The notes: a model not told the origin generated them from the letters alone. A stretch of DNA of 64,000 bases from Microlunatus speluncae (GCF_009299835.1 NZ_VKCZ01000001.1:248001-312000); one strand, 5' to 3'. Numbered from the stretch's first letter, positions 1 through 9,557 are shown. Program-made: numbers and translations.

Positions 1-2
1 AC

Positions 3-866
3 GAGGCCGAGCTGGCGGTCGAGTCCGGCTGGACCGGGATGGCCGAGGTCGAGGTGGGTGCGGCGGTCGTCGACCGGCTCTACACCGAGGGCACGATCGA
101 CTGTGATCAGGTCCGCGACCTGCCCTGCCACACCGGGGTGGTCCTGGTCGGCGGATCCGGTACGGCGCTCGGCCGGGTCACCCCGGGCAAGCAGCTGACC
201 TTGATCAAACCCGACCTGGAGGCGTTCGGGATCCGCGGTCGTTCGGCCGAGCAACGGGTCGCGCTGGACCTGCTGCTCGATCCGGAGATCGGCATCGTCT
301 CGCTCGGTGGCCGGGCCGGCACCGGCAAGTCGGCGCTGGCGCTCTGCGCGGGCCTCGAGGCCGCGCTGGAACGCCGGCAGCACTCCAAGGTGGTCGTCTT
401 CCGGCCGCTCTACGCGGTCGGCGGTCAGGACCTCGGCTATCTGCCCGGGACCGAGGGGGAGAAGATGGCTCCCTGGGCCCAGGCCACCTTCGACACGCTG
501 GGCGCGATGACCTCGCGGAACGTGATCGACGAGGTGCTGGCGTCCAACCTGCTCGAGGTGCTGCCGCTGACCCACATCCGTGGCCGCTCGCTGCACGACG
601 CGTTCGTGATCGTCGACGAGGCCCAGTCGCTGGAGCGCAACGTCCTGCTCACGGTGCTCAGCCGGATCGGTCAGAACTCCAAGGTGGTGCTCACCCACGA
701 CGTGGCGCAACGGGACAACCTCCGGGTCGGCCGGCACGACGGGGTGGTCGCGGTGGTGGAGAAGCTCAAGGGACACCCGCTCTTCGCGCACGTGACCCTG
801 CACCGGTCGGAACGCTCGCCGATCGCCGCTCTGGTGACCGAGATGCTTGAGGACGTTCAGCTTTGA
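3..866 (+). CDS. PhoH family ATPase (PIN-PhoH, PhoH2-like), 5' partial
   Basis: The reading frame is open from the left edge, so the gene starts outside the window; the ATG at 39 is probably internal. The visible 287 residues contain the PhoH ATPase domain: Walker A GRAGTGKS near nt 313-340, followed by Walker [13 protein letters not shown] near nt 600-640. Actinobacterial PhoH2 proteins join an N-terminal PIN ribonuclease domain to PhoH and act as ATP-dependent RNA helicase/RNases; the PIN part would lie upstream and cannot be checked here. A strong hairpin terminator follows directly, so this is the end of its transcript. The family call is firm; the substrate is not known from sequence. 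Confidence 0.9.
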   Translation, partial: EAELAVESGWTGMAEVEVGAAVVDRLYTEGTIDCDQVRDLPCHTGVVLVGGSGTALGRVTPGKQLTLIKPDLEAFGIRGRSAEQRVALDLLLDPEIGIVSLGGRAGTGKSALALCAGLEAALERRQHSKVVVFRPLYAVGGQDLGYLPGTEGEKMAPWAQATFDTLGAMTSRNVIDEVLASNLLEVLPLTHIRGRSLHDAFVIVDEAQSLERNVLLTVLSRIGQNSKVVLTHDVAQRDNLRVGRHDGVVAVVEKLKGHPLFAHVTLHRSERSPIAALVTEMLEDVQL

Positions 867-884
867 GGAACGGCCTGATCTGAG

Positions 885-959
885 ACTCGCCCCTCCAGTG
901 AAGCACCGCCGGGATCCGTGTGGTGGTGGAAAAAACTTCACTCGGAGGGGCGAGTTTTT
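885..959 (+). terminator. Rho-independent terminator after PhoH gene
   Basis: Arms ACTCGCCCCTCC-AGTGAAG and CTTCACTCGGAGGGGCGAGT pair over about 19 bp with one bulge, and the right arm runs into TTTTT. It starts 18 nt after the stop codon. Confidence 0.85.
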
Positions 960-1276
960 GATCATGGACGCGGGATCGATTGGGCTCGATGATCATGGTT
1001 GTGATAAGGCGCAGCACGATTCCTGAGAAATTTTGATAACGAATTGGTAACGGCGGCGAGACGTCCTTGCTGCCCCGGGTGGGTACCGATACGTTCATCC
1101 CCGGAGGCTCGCCAGTGGGTTCAAATGCCTGGGGGGGCGGCGGCAAAACTGTGGGCCTTCGAAATCACTGTCTTGGGGGAAATGGCGGAGCCATGTCCCC
1201 GACATGCTCCCGTCCTGAGACAGTCCGTTCGGAGTTCCCGTCGTGGGGCACTCCTGGTCAACAGGTAGGGAGAAGT
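960..1276 (+). other. About 320-nt leader upstream of the surface-protein gene
   Basis: No gene is evident between the PhoH terminator and the ATG at 1277. An in-frame opening back to 1067 has no plausible start or ribosome site, and its translation lacks protein character. The stretch contains AT-rich TTTTGATAACGAATTGGTAACG (split here as TTTTGATAACG then AATTGGTAACG) near 1032-1053, which could hold a promoter, and a G-run at 1131. A structured leader is possible, but I could not match it to a known riboswitch. Confidence 0.35.
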
Positions 1277-3382
1277 ATGTCGCGAAATTGGCGCGTGAAA
1301 ACGCGTCTCGCAGCCGCGGCTCTGGCAGTCGGGTCCGTTGTGGCCCTCTGGACTGCGGCACCGGCCGCGGCGCTGCCGACGGACACATCAGAGGCCGAAG
1401 GCCGTGTCCTGAGCGGTGGCGGTTCCATCAATCTGAACGACATCGCCGAACTGGAGCCCGCGTACTCCGCGGATCCGAGCTCTCCGGACGCCGTCCAGAA
1501 TCCTCTGGACGCGACGGTGTTGAAGAGCCTGAACCTGGACCTCGGCAAGGGGCTCCAGCTCGGCGGCGAGAGCCCGACCATCGGTGTCGGTGCGGTCGGC
1601 CAGTACGCCGCGTCGGACAAGGACGGCGTGCCGTTCGCGTCCGCCGGCTACATCAACGACGACGGTTCGATCGCCGTTGCGCCGAACGACGAGGAGAAGC
1701 CGGCCGGCGAGGAGAACGCCTACGTCGACCTCACCTCGGTGCTCGGTGACGCGGGTGTGCAGGACCTGATCTCGGAGCTGCGGGTTGAGCTGGGCGCGCT
1801 GTCCGCCTCGGCCACGTACGACGAGAACGGTGAGATCTCCAGCGACTACCAGGTCGCCGACGGCAAGCTCTGGCTGTCCAGCCCGAAGGTCGCCGAGATC
1901 TCGAAGAAGCTCTCGGAGGCGGCTGACAAGCTGTCGGTCCAGGTCAACGACCTGACCGATTCGCTGGCCCCGGTGATCGAAGAGGCTCTGGCTGCGGCCA
2001 GCGGTCTCGGCGTCGCCGAGGTCGAGGCCACGGTGAACATCGACGTCGACCTCAAGGCTGCTCTGCAGTCCGCTCTTGAGGAAGAGATCACCGACGAGAA
2101 CAGCGCGGCCCGGATCAACCTGGCCGACGGCTCGGTCACGATCGACCTGGCCAAGCTGGTCAAGGATTCGCAGCCGGACGACAAGTTCTACGGCACCCTG
2201 AACGGGCTCGACCCGAACACGGAGATCGTGGACGCTCAGCTGGTGCAGGCCGCGCTCGATGGCGCTGTCGGCACGCTGCTGGATCAGGTCCCGGCCGCGA
2301 TCTCCGAGGCTGTCGTTGACGCTGTCAACAACGCCGAGATCGAGATCACGATCGAGGGCACCTCTGACCTGCCGCTGGTCGGCGGGGACTTCAAGGCCAG
2401 CCTGAAGGGCACGGTCGGCCAGCTGGTCGGCACCGACGAGCCGGCGCTGAAGTTCGAGGTCACGGGTGAGGGCACCGCTGGTGCGCTCATCGAGCTGCTG
2501 GAGCCGGTGCTGAACGAGACCGTGCTGCCGCTGGTTCAGAAGACGGTCAAGACGGTCACGGACAAGGTCGCCGATCCGGGCGCCCTGGACACCGTGTTCC
2601 GCCCGATCGTCGAGGGCATCAAGGAGCTCGTGAAGCCGATCGTTGACGCGGTCGCGGAGAACCTGCTGTCGATCAAGGTCAACGTGCAGGAGACCCCGGG
2701 CGAGTTCACGCACCCGGGCGCCGAGGGCTCGGCCGAGGAGGCCAAGCTGGCTCCTGCTGCCGTGAACCCGGAGGGTTCGTTCACGCAGCGCGCGGTGAAG
2801 ATCACCGTGCTGCCGGGTGACGAGCCGCTGGCCACGGTGGCCCTGGCTTCGGCCACGGTCCGTCAGGCTGATGGCACCGGTGAGGTTGACGCCGCTGCTG
2901 ATGACGATGCCGCTGCTGATGATGACGCTGCTGCTGACGACGATGCCGCTGCTGATGATGACGCTGCTGCTGATGACGATGCCGCTGCTGATGATGACGC
3001 TGCTGCTGACGACGATGCCGCTGCTGATGATGACGCTGCTGCTGACGACGATGCCGCTGCTGATGATGACGCTGCTGCTGACGACGATGCCGCTGCTGAT
3101 GATGACGCTGCTGCTGACGACGATGCCGCTGCTGATGATGACGCTGCTGCTGACGACGATGCCGCTGCTGATGATGACGCCGCTGCTGACGACGACGCTG
3201 CTGCTGATGATGACGCTGCTGCCGACTACGCGGCCGCTGCTGATGGTGGCGATGGTGAGCTGCCGAACACCGGTTCGAACCTGTCTCTCGGCCTTCTGGT
3301 CGGAGCTGGCGCTCTGGTGCTCGCCGGTGGTACGACCGTTGTGGTCGGCCGTCTCCGTCGCAACGCAGGGTCCGCCCTGTGA
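1277..3382 (+). CDS. LPXTG-anchored surface protein, choice-of-anchor G family
   Basis: A 701-residue secreted protein. ATG 1277 is chosen because GTAGGGAGAAG precedes it and a signal peptide follows (basic MSRNWRVKTR, hydrophobic stretch, cleavage around APAAA-LPTD). Residues about 35-530 are acidic and repetitive in style, with GGGSINLNDIAELEP and later NTEIVDAQLVQAAL, which match the choice-of-anchor G family as I recall it. Residues about 539-646 are 18 copies of AAADDD. Then come LPNTG (about 662-666), a membrane segment and the basic tail GRLRRNAG, a sortase signal. Function is unknown; exposure on the cell wall is the firm inference. The Asp-rich stalk could bind cations or act as a spacer. 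Confidence 0.88.
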   Translation: MSRNWRVKTRLAAAALAVGSVVALWTAAPAAALPTDTSEAEGRVLSGGGSINLNDIAELEPAYSADPSSPDAVQNPLDATVLKSLNLDLGKGLQLGGESPTIGVGAVGQYAASDKDGVPFASAGYINDDGSIAVAPNDEEKPAGEENAYVDLTSVLGDAGVQDLISELRVELGALSASATYDENGEISSDYQVADGKLWLSSPKVAEISKKLSEAADKLSVQVNDLTDSLAPVIEEALAAASGLGVAEVEATVNIDVDLKAALQSALEEEITDENSAARINLADGSVTIDLAKLVKDSQPDDKFYGTLNGLDPNTEIVDAQLVQAALDGAVGTLLDQVPAAISEAVVDAVNNAEIEITIEGTSDLPLVGGDFKASLKGTVGQLVGTDEPALKFEVTGEGTAGALIELLEPVLNETVLPLVQKTVKTVTDKVADPGALDTVFRPIVEGIKELVKPIVDAVAENLLSIKVNVQETPGEFTHPGAEGSAEEAKLAPAAVNPEGSFTQRAVKITVLPGDEPLATVALASATVRQADGTGEVDAAADDDAAADDDAAADDDAAADDDAAADDDAAADDDAAADDDAAADDDAAADDDAAADDDAAADDDAAADDDAAADDDAAADDDAAADDDAAADDDAAADDDAAADDDAAADYAAAADGGDGELPNTGSNLSLGLLVGAGALVLAGGTTVVVGRLRRNAGSAL
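2891..3214 (+). repeat. Tandem repeat encoding (AAADDD)x18
   Basis: Eighteen 18-bp units encode AAADDD. At DNA level units alternate between GCCGCTGCTGATGATGAC-like and GCTGCTGCTGACGACGAT-like versions, giving a 36-bp higher-order period. Such arrays change copy number readily in whole units without shifting frame. The repeat also leaves reverse frames open for long stretches. Confidence 0.95.
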
Positions 3383-3421
3383 GGTTTGACCTGGCAATGA
3401 TCATCTTCGGGTGATCACCGG

Positions 3422-3463
3422 ATTCGGCCCCTCGCACCCCGGTGCGGGGGGCCGAGTCTTTTG
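3422..3463 (+). terminator. Terminator after the surface-protein gene
   Basis: TTCGGCCCC-TCGCAC pairs with GTGCGGGGGGCCGAGT around a short CCCG loop, followed by CTTTTG. It lies about 40 nt after the stop codon at 3382. Confidence 0.75.
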
Positions 3464-3520
3464 TTCAAGATCGCCGGTCTCGACTTGGCGCCGGCACTTC
3501 TTGGGGAGTAGAACACAACA

Positions 3521-4285
3521 ATGACCGATCGGCCCCCCGCCACTAAGCGCCCGAAGGTACGGCGCGTGGTGTTGATCCTGCTGGCCGCCTTCACCGCCTG
3601 GCACATCTTCGCCACCTTCCTCTGGATCGCGCCGGCCTCCGGCCTGCGGCAACTCCTGCCCGGCGACCTGTTGCGCAGCTACATGGTGCCGATGTTCGGC
3701 CAGAGCTGGAGCGTCTTCGCCCCCGAGCCGATCAACGGTGACTACCGGCTCCGCGTCCGCGCCGTGGTGATCCAGGACGGGCAGCAGAAGACCAGCAAGT
3801 GGGTGGATGCGACCGCCGCCGAGCTGGCGATGTCGACGCACCACCTGTTCCCGCCGCGGGCCGCGGTGCTCGGCACCGAGCTCGCCTCGCGCTACAAGGG
3901 CGCCTACGACGACCTCGGCAACGCCCAGCACCGGATCTCGGCCCTGAGCTACTTCAAGGGCGACTGGTCCGAGCGGCTGCAGGGCGATCTGCGCAAGCAG
4001 GGCAGCGATCCCGACCTCGACGACTACCTGGCGGTCGAGCGGCAGATCACCGCGTACGCCACCCAGGTCGCGTACGCGGTCTGGCCCGGTGAACTCACCC
4101 GGGTGCAGTTCGAGGTCAGCCGGCAGAACGTGATCCCGTTCTCCCGCCGCAACGAGCCCGACGCGAAACGGCCCCAACCCAAGATCGTCAAGACCGGCTG
4201 GCGCGGCGTCGTGGAGGAGCCCGGGCAGTCCCGGGAGGCCTTCGCCGACACGTTCCGCCAGGGCCTGCGGGAGTCCGGCCAATGA
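3521..4285 (+). CDS. DUF5819 family membrane-anchored protein
   Basis: 254 residues. The start ATG follows GGGGAGTAGAACACAACA. A single transmembrane segment (about residues 14-36, VVLILLAAFTAWHIF) is followed by MFGQSWSVFAPEPINGDYRL, the conserved W-x-VFAP region I associate with DUF5819, and then a soluble domain predicted outside the membrane. The stop overlaps the HTTM gene start by 4 nt (ATGA), so the two are translationally coupled and probably work together. DUF5819-HTTM pairs recur in actinobacteria; no reaction is known. Confidence 0.8.
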   Translation: MTDRPPATKRPKVRRVVLILLAAFTAWHIFATFLWIAPASGLRQLLPGDLLRSYMVPMFGQSWSVFAPEPINGDYRLRVRAVVIQDGQQKTSKWVDATAAELAMSTHHLFPPRAAVLGTELASRYKGAYDDLGNAQHRISALSYFKGDWSERLQGDLRKQGSDPDLDDYLAVERQITAYATQVAYAVWPGELTRVQFEVSRQNVIPFSRRNEPDAKRPQPKIVKTGWRGVVEEPGQSREAFADTFRQGLRESGQ

Positions 4286-5538
4286 GCGACGAAACCACCA
4301 CCCGCAACGATTCCCGGCCCGACCTCGGCGATCTCGTCAGCCGCGCCGGCCGGTTCATCCGTAACCTGATCATCGGCCTGGTCCGGGTGATCCGCCGGCT
4401 GGCGTACCGGGCCGGCGGCTTCGCCGAGCACTGGCTGATGGACGCCAAACGTGCCCGCTACGGCATCGCGGTCACCCGGATGCTGCTCGGCGCCACCGGC
4501 ATCGGCCTGCTGCTGGCCAACTTCAGCACCCGGCTCTACACCTTCGGCAGCGGCTACGCCTGGTCCGGCGAGACGGCCGAACCGGCGAGTGCCCTGCCCC
4601 GGGTGTGGTTGTTCAGTCTGTTCCACCAGATCCAGCTCAACGACGTGATCTTCACCCTCGGCTATCTGATCTTGTTCCTGCTCGCGGTCGCGGTGCTGCT
4701 CGGCTGGCGGACCAAGCTCACCCTGCCGATCTTCTTCGTTGCCTGGGTCAGCTTCATCGAGCTCAACGACTCGGCCAGTGATCAGGGCGACAACATGTTC
4801 CGGATCGCCCTGCTGTCGTTGATCTTCGCCGACTCGGCCAGCCGTTGGTCACTGGACTCCCGCCGCCGGTCCCGGGTCGAGGTCGATCCGCAGGCCAACT
4901 GGCTGGTCCGGGTCTGGCAGGGTGAACGGCTGCTGCCCGAGTGGCTGACCAACGTGATGCACAACCTGGTGCTGGTCTCGATGACCTTCCACGTCTGCAT
5001 CGTCTACGCCTCCGGGGCCTTGTACAAGGCGGGTGGCGAGCCCTGGCAGGAGGGCTACGCGATCTACAACCCGCTGCATGTCGCGCGGTTCGGGCCGTGG
5101 CCGGAGCTGAGTGACCTGCTCACCACCTGGGCACCGATGGTGACGGTGATCTCGTGGAGTTCGATCATCATCCAGCTGTGCTTCCCGATGATGCTGCTGA
5201 ACCGGATCAGCCGAGTGATCGGGCTCTTCGGCATCCTCAGCTTCCACATCGGGATCGCTGTCCTGATGGGCCTGCCGTGGTTCTCGCTGGCCATGATCGC
5301 GATCGATTCGATCTTCATCCGGGACGTCACCTGGCGCCGGATGGCCGCCTTCGTCCGCCGGGCCTGGCGCCGCGCCGGGGCGAGACCGGCCGAAGCCCGA
5401 CCGGCCGAGCGGGAGGAGCCCGCGGTCAGCGTCGCGGTCGTCCCGGCAGAAGAGCCACGACAGCTCGCCGACGCCGGAGTGCGGAACTCGCCTGGCCTCG
5501 GTGGTGCCGTCCAGCAGCCGCATCCCGGCGGCGGTTGA
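4282..5538 (+). CDS. HTTM domain membrane protein
   Basis: 418 residues with several hydrophobic helices (for example GIAVTRMLLGATGIGLLLA, FTLGYLILFLLAVAVLL, MTFHVCIVYASGALYKAG, FHIGIAVLMGLPWFSLAM). The phrase Y-A-S-G-A-L-Y-K and the spacing of helices fit the HTTM (horizontally transferred transmembrane) domain, related to vitamin K-dependent gamma-carboxylase membrane domains. An acidic/basic low-complexity C-tail (residues about 365-418) follows the last helix. It overlaps DUF5819 by 4 nt. Enzymatic carboxylase activity is not shown; the catalytic Lys context of true carboxylases cannot be verified by eye. Confidence 0.8.
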   Translation: MSDETTTRNDSRPDLGDLVSRAGRFIRNLIIGLVRVIRRLAYRAGGFAEHWLMDAKRARYGIAVTRMLLGATGIGLLLANFSTRLYTFGSGYAWSGETAEPASALPRVWLFSLFHQIQLNDVIFTLGYLILFLLAVAVLLGWRTKLTLPIFFVAWVSFIELNDSASDQGDNMFRIALLSLIFADSASRWSLDSRRRSRVEVDPQANWLVRVWQGERLLPEWLTNVMHNLVLVSMTFHVCIVYASGALYKAGGEPWQEGYAIYNPLHVARFGPWPELSDLLTTWAPMVTVISWSSIIIQLCFPMMLLNRISRVIGLFGILSFHIGIAVLMGLPWFSLAMIAIDSIFIRDVTWRRMAAFVRRAWRRAGARPAEARPAEREEPAVSVAVVPAEEPRQLADAGVRNSPGLGGAVQQPHPGGG

Positions 5539-5542
5539 TCAC

Positions 5543-6985
5543 TTGGCATCGGTGTCGATCATCGGCGCGGGCCCGAACGGGCTCGCCGCCGCCGTCACGC
5601 TGGCCCGGGCCGGGCTCGACGTCACCGTCTACGAGGCCGCCGACCAGCCGGGCGGCGGCACCCGGACCGCGGAGCTGATCGAGCCGGGGACCTGGCACGA
5701 CGTCTGCTCCGCGGTGCATCCCGGCGCCCTCGCCTCACCGTTCTTCCGCCGCTTCGGGTTGGCCGAACGGATCGCGTTCGTGACGCCGGAGGTCGCGTTC
5801 GGACAGCCGCGGGCCGGTCGGCCGGCGGTCGTCGCGGCCCGGGATCTCGAGCACACGGTCGACGGCCTCGGCACCGACGGGCCCGGCTGGCGCCGGGTGT
5901 TCCGGCCGCTGATCGACCGGTCGGCGGCGGTCGCCGAGCTGACCTCCGATCACCCGCTGTATGCGCCGAAGCACCTGCCGGCGGCGGTGCCGATCGGCCT
6001 GCGCGCGGCCAGCCTGTGGCAGCCGGTGCAGGCGGCGCGGCTGCTCACCGGGGCCGCCGCCGACCTGTTCTCCGGCGCCGCCGGGCACGCCAGCCAGCCG
6101 TTGTCCGCGCTCAGCACCACGCTGACCGGGCTCACCCTGGCGACCCAGGCGCACACCGTGGGCTGGCCGATGCCGGTCGGCGGCTCGTACCGGATCGCCG
6201 AGGAGCTGGTCCGCGACCTGACCGAGCACGGCGGCAAGGTCGTGACCGGGCACCGGGTCCGGACGATCACCGAGCTGCCGGCGACCGACGCGATGATCTT
6301 CGACACCTCGGTCTGGGAGTTGATCACGATCGCCGGGTCACGGCTGCCGGGGAGCTATCGGCGGCGGGCGGCGCGGTTCCGGGCCGGGCCCGGGATCGGC
6401 AAGGTCGACTTCGTGCTGTCCGAGCCGGTGCCCTGGCGGGATCCGGACCTGCACCGGGCGGCGACCGTACACCTGTCCGGCTCGCGGGAAGAGCTGGCCG
6501 CCGCCGAGCTGGCCGTGCACCGGGGCCGGATCCCGGAGCACCCGATGATCTTGGCCAGTGAGCCGACCCGCTTCGACCCGAGCCGGTCCGAGCCCGGCCG
6601 GCACGTGCTCTGGGCCTACGCCCATCTGCCCGCCGGCTGCACCGTCGACCCGACCGCGATGATCATCGCCGAGCTGGAGCGGCACGCCCCCGGCTTCACC
6701 GAAACGATCATCGCCTCGGTCGCCAAGACCTCCGCCGACGCCGAACACGACAACCCGAACTATCGCGGCGGCGACATCTACGCCGGCGCCCTGACCACCC
6801 GCCAGACCCTCTTCCGCCCGATGCTCACCCTCAACCCCTGGCGGATCGGCAAAACTGACCTCTACCTCTGCTCCTCCGCCACCGCCCCGGGCCCCGGCGT
6901 CCACGGCATGGGCGGCTACCGCGCCGCTGTCTCGGCGCTCCGGCACACCTTCAACCACCGCGCCACGGTGAACCTGTCCCCCTGA
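5543..6985 (+). CDS. FAD-dependent oxidoreductase (phytoene desaturase-like)
   Basis: About 480 residues. The Rossmann FAD motif GAGPNGLAAAVTLARAG with E-A-A-D-Q-P-GGG downstream is at the very N-terminus, as in phytoene dehydrogenase/amine-oxidase type flavoproteins, and the C-terminal GPGVHGMGGYRAA closes the FAD site. I chose TTG 5543 because it lies just after the HTTM stop; GTG 5552 or ATG 5501 (overlapping the HTTM gene) are alternatives. The gene follows DUF5819-HTTM on the same strand and is probably cotranscribed. Substrate unknown; a carotenoid role is not implied, because no carotenoid genes are nearby. Confidence 0.85.
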   Translation: MASVSIIGAGPNGLAAAVTLARAGLDVTVYEAADQPGGGTRTAELIEPGTWHDVCSAVHPGALASPFFRRFGLAERIAFVTPEVAFGQPRAGRPAVVAARDLEHTVDGLGTDGPGWRRVFRPLIDRSAAVAELTSDHPLYAPKHLPAAVPIGLRAASLWQPVQAARLLTGAAADLFSGAAGHASQPLSALSTTLTGLTLATQAHTVGWPMPVGGSYRIAEELVRDLTEHGGKVVTGHRVRTITELPATDAMIFDTSVWELITIAGSRLPGSYRRRAARFRAGPGIGKVDFVLSEPVPWRDPDLHRAATVHLSGSREELAAAELAVHRGRIPEHPMILASEPTRFDPSRSEPGRHVLWAYAHLPAGCTVDPTAMIIAELERHAPGFTETIIASVAKTSADAEHDNPNYRGGDIYAGALTTRQTLFRPMLTLNPWRIGKTDLYLCSSATAPGPGVHGMGGYRAAVSALRHTFNHRATVNLSP

Positions 6986-6993
6986 GCGTCTGT

Positions 6994-7129
6994 TTCGTTC
7001 CCTGAGCCTGTCGAAGCATGTCCTGAGCCTGTCGAAGGGGGCAGGCCCGATTCTCTACTTCGTGGCATCACCTGGCCTTGCCCCCTTCGACAGGCTCAGG
7101 ACATGCTTCGACAAGCTCAGGGAACGAAC
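6994..7129. repeat. Double inverted pair of the CCTGAGCCTGTCGAAGG element
   Basis: Two direct copies (6994-7016, 7018-7042) face two reversed copies (7084-7106, 7107-7129), so about 50 nt on each side can pair into one long hairpin. It lies between the convergent oxidoreductase and dioxygenase genes, where it could end transcription from both sides. Confidence 0.85.
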
Positions 7130-7138
7130 AAGCGGGAG

Positions 7139-8023
7139 TCAGTTGGCGGCCAGGCGGGCTTCCTCCTCGGCCTTCAGCTTGGCCTGGCGACGGACCCGCT
7201 CCGGTACGACCGCCTCGCGCTCGGCCGTCCGGACGAAGTCGTAGCGATCAACACCGAGACCGCGCAGCACCGCTCGTTCGATCAGGGAGAAGTCGGCCGG
7301 ATCCTCGCGATCGAACCGCATCGGCTCGGTCAGGTGGACCGGCGGATTGGTGATGTAGCGGGGGAGGCGGAGCACGTTCTGGGCCTTGGCGTGCAGCAGG
7401 TACGGATGCAGCAGGTAGACGTCGCCGACCTGGCCGGTGGCCTCGACGAAGTCGGTGCACTGCCCGACCAGGTCCATGATCGGGAACTCGGTCGGCAGCA
7501 CGCCCTCGGGATGATCAGCGAGGTGCCGGGCGATGGGGCCGACCGAGTCCGCGGCGACGAAGGTGGCGCCGCCCTGGTGCCGTACGTCGGACCACAGCAC
7601 CAGGGTGAGCAGGCCCTGCTCGGGCGAGTCGAGGAAGTGCCGGAAGAAGTCGCCGTCCTTGTGCCAGCCGCCGACCTCGGCCGACGCGTCCTGCCACGGC
7701 CGGTCCGCGCCCTCGCCGAGATTGACGATGAACGCGTCGCTCCACTGGTACGGCTTCTCGATCCGGTCCTCGCCGACCAGGTCGCAGACCGCGTCCCAGG
7801 CCTTCGGCGCGAACTCCTGGACCGGGAACCGGCGGTGGCTCGGCATGTGGATCGACGGTGCCGCCCAGGTGGACTTGTCGTCCGGGTCGTATCCCAGCCG
7901 GGTCCAGACGGAGTCGGTCAGCTCCGCTGCCGCCTCGGCCGTGAAGCACTCCCGGATCACCACGAATCCATGATCAAGAAAGTGCTCGACCTGCTCGTCA
8001 CTGAGAACCCGGTATCCGCTCAT
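7139..8023 (-). CDS. Phytanoyl-CoA dioxygenase family protein
   Basis: 294 residues, starting MSGYRVLSDEQVEHFLDHGF, the usual N-terminus of this Fe(II)/2-oxoglutarate family; the frame is open further upstream to 8143 but that part runs into a palindrome and looks non-coding. The iron-binding facial triad is readable: GWHKDGDFF supplies H-x-D, and LHPYLLHAKAQN supplies the distal His, followed by Arg for 2-oxoglutarate. Members hydroxylate small organic substrates; the substrate here cannot be read. It stands alone, convergent with the oxidoreductase and downstream of fumC on the same strand. Confidence 0.85.
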   Translation of the reverse strand: MSGYRVLSDEQVEHFLDHGFVVIRECFTAEAAAELTDSVWTRLGYDPDDKSTWAAPSIHMPSHRRFPVQEFAPKAWDAVCDLVGEDRIEKPYQWSDAFIVNLGEGADRPWQDASAEVGGWHKDGDFFRHFLDSPEQGLLTLVLWSDVRHQGGATFVAADSVGPIARHLADHPEGVLPTEFPIMDLVGQCTDFVEATGQVGDVYLLHPYLLHAKAQNVLRLPRYITNPPVHLTEPMRFDREDPADFSLIERAVLRGLGVDRYDFVRTAEREAVVPERVRRQAKLKAEEEARLAAN

Positions 8024-8090
8024 ACCCCGACCGTAAGCAGATCCACCGAGCGATCGCACCCACAATTCCGCCCACCGGACCCCAAACCCC

Positions 8091-8152
8091 AACCCCGAGT
8101 TGTCAGAACTAGGGGACGCCATGGCGTCCCCTAGTTCTGACAAGTCGGGGTT
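8091..8152. terminator. 62-bp palindrome, family copy 1
   Basis: Two 31-nt arms pair completely except for one G-G mismatch at arm position 9. The outer 17 nt of the arm (AACCCCGAGTTGTCAGA) are identical to copy 2 at 22361, whereas the inner 14 nt differ but remain self-complementary. It ends 1-2 nt before the fumC stop codon region, so it is the fumC 3' hairpin. Confidence 0.85.
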
Positions 8153-8153
8153 G

Positions 8154-9557
8154 TTACTGGGGTGGGCGGGTCATCGAGAGGACGTCGAGGGCGGTGTCCA
8201 GTTGGGCTTCGGTGAGGTTGCCGTTGGCTACGAAGCCGTTGTCGATCACGACCTCGCGGATGGTACGGCCCTCCTTCAGGGCCTGCTTGGCGACGGCGGC
8301 GGCGTTCTCGTAGCCGATGTAGCGGTTCAGCGGGGTGACGATGGACGGCGAGGACTCGGCCAGGGTGCGGCAGTGGTCGGTGTTGGCCACGATGCCGGAG
8401 ACGCAGCGGTCGGCGAGCAGGCGGCTGACGTTGCTGAGCAACCGGACCGACTCGAGCACGTTGCGGGCGATCACCGGCAGCATCACGTTGAGCTCGAAGT
8501 TGCCGGCGGCGCCGGACACCGTGACCGCGGCGTCGTTGCCGATCACCTGGGCGCACACCATCAGGGTGGCCTCGCAGAGCACCGGGTTGACCTTGCCCGG
8601 CATGATCGACGAGCCGGGCTGCAGGTCCGGCAGGGCGATCTCGCCCAGGCCGGCTCGCGGGCCGGAGCCCATCCAGCGCAGGTCGTTGGCGATCTTGGTC
8701 AGCCCGACCGCGATCGTCTTGAGCGCCCCGGACAGCTCGACCAGGCCGTCCCGGGCGCCCTGCGCCTCGAAATGATCACGGGCCTCGGTCAGCGGCAGAC
8801 CGGTCTGGTCGGCGATGATCGAGATCACCGACTGGGCGAAGCCGGCCGGCGTGTTGATGCCGGTGCCGACGGCTGTGCCACCCAGCGGCAGCTCGGCCAC
8901 CCGGGGCAGCGCGGCCTCGAGCCGGTCGACGCCGTAGCGGACCTGCGCGGCATACCCGCCGAACTCCTGGCCCAGCGTCACCGGGGTCGCGTCCATCAGG
9001 TGCGTGCGGCCGCTCTTCACCACCTCGGCGAACTCGGAGGCCTTGCCGGCCAGGCTTTCCTCGAGATGGCGCAGCGCCGGGACCAGCTGGTTGATCACGC
9101 CGTCGGTCGCGGCGATGTGGATCGCGCTGGGGAACACGTCGTTGCTGGACTGGGACGCGTTCACATGATCATTCGGATGTACGGGAGCGGCCTCGGTGCT
9201 GGCCAGGCTGGCGATCACCTCGTTCGTGTTCATGTTGCTCGAGGTGCCGGAACCGGTCTGGAACACGTCGATCGGGAACTCGTGATCATGCTTCCCGGCG
9301 GCGACCTCGGCCGCCGCGGCGGCGATCGCCTCGGCCAGGCCGGCATCGAGCACGCCGAGCTTGGCGTTGGTCTGGGCGGCGGCGCCCTTGATCCGGGCCA
9401 GGGCAGCGATCAGGGCCGGCTCGATCGGCGTTCCGGAGATCGGGAAGTTCTCCACGGCCCGCTGGGTCTGGGCCCGCCACAGCGCCGCAGCCGGGACCTT
9501 GACCTCTCCCATCGTGTCGTGCTCGATCCGGAAATCCTGTTCGCTGGCAGTCGTCAT
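8154..9557 (-). CDS. fumC: Class II fumarate hydratase
   Basis: 467 residues from ATG 9557 (a GTG two codons upstream at 9563 is also possible). Interconverts fumarate and L-malate in the citric acid cycle, as a cytoplasmic homotetramer. Seen motifs: [12 protein letters not shown] near residue 100, [14 protein letters not shown] for substrate binding, [16 protein letters not shown], and the superfamily signature [11 protein letters not shown] near residue 320. Length is normal for FumC. In many actinobacteria fum sits beside glpX and DUF4245; here DUF4245 is 1.9 kb away and glpX is absent. A palindromic hairpin lies at its 3' end. Confidence 0.96.
   Translation of the reverse strand: MTTASEQDFRIEHDTMGEVKVPAAALWRAQTQRAVENFPISGTPIEPALIAALARIKGAAAQTNAKLGVLDAGLAEAIAAAAAEVAAGKHDHEFPIDVFQTGSGTSSNMNTNEVIASLASTEAAPVHPNDHVNASQSSNDVFPSAIHIAATDGVINQLVPALRHLEESLAGKASEFAEVVKSGRTHLMDATPVTLGQEFGGYAAQVRYGVDRLEAALPRVAELPLGGTAVGTGINTPAGFAQSVISIIADQTGLPLTEARDHFEAQGARDGLVELSGALKTIAVGLTKIANDLRWMGSGPRAGLGEIALPDLQPGSSIMPGKVNPVLCEATLMVCAQVIGNDAAVTVSGAAGNFELNVMLPVIARNVLESVRLLSNVSRLLADRCVSGIVANTDHCRTLAESSPSIVTPLNRYIGYENAAAVAKQALKEGRTIREVVIDNGFVANGNLTEAQLDTALDVLSMTRPPQ

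Noticed and set aside
1074..1138. tRNA-like text: CCCCGGG and CCTGGGG ends with GGGTTCAAATGCC
   Set aside because: Only about 60 nt long; the T-stem does not pair and no anticodon arm can be drawn.
1388..3397. 669-residue open frame on the minus strand opposite the surface protein
   Set aside because: It is the shadow of a biased repeat gene; no signal, start or ribosome site, and the + strand protein has a full signal peptide and LPXTG anchor.
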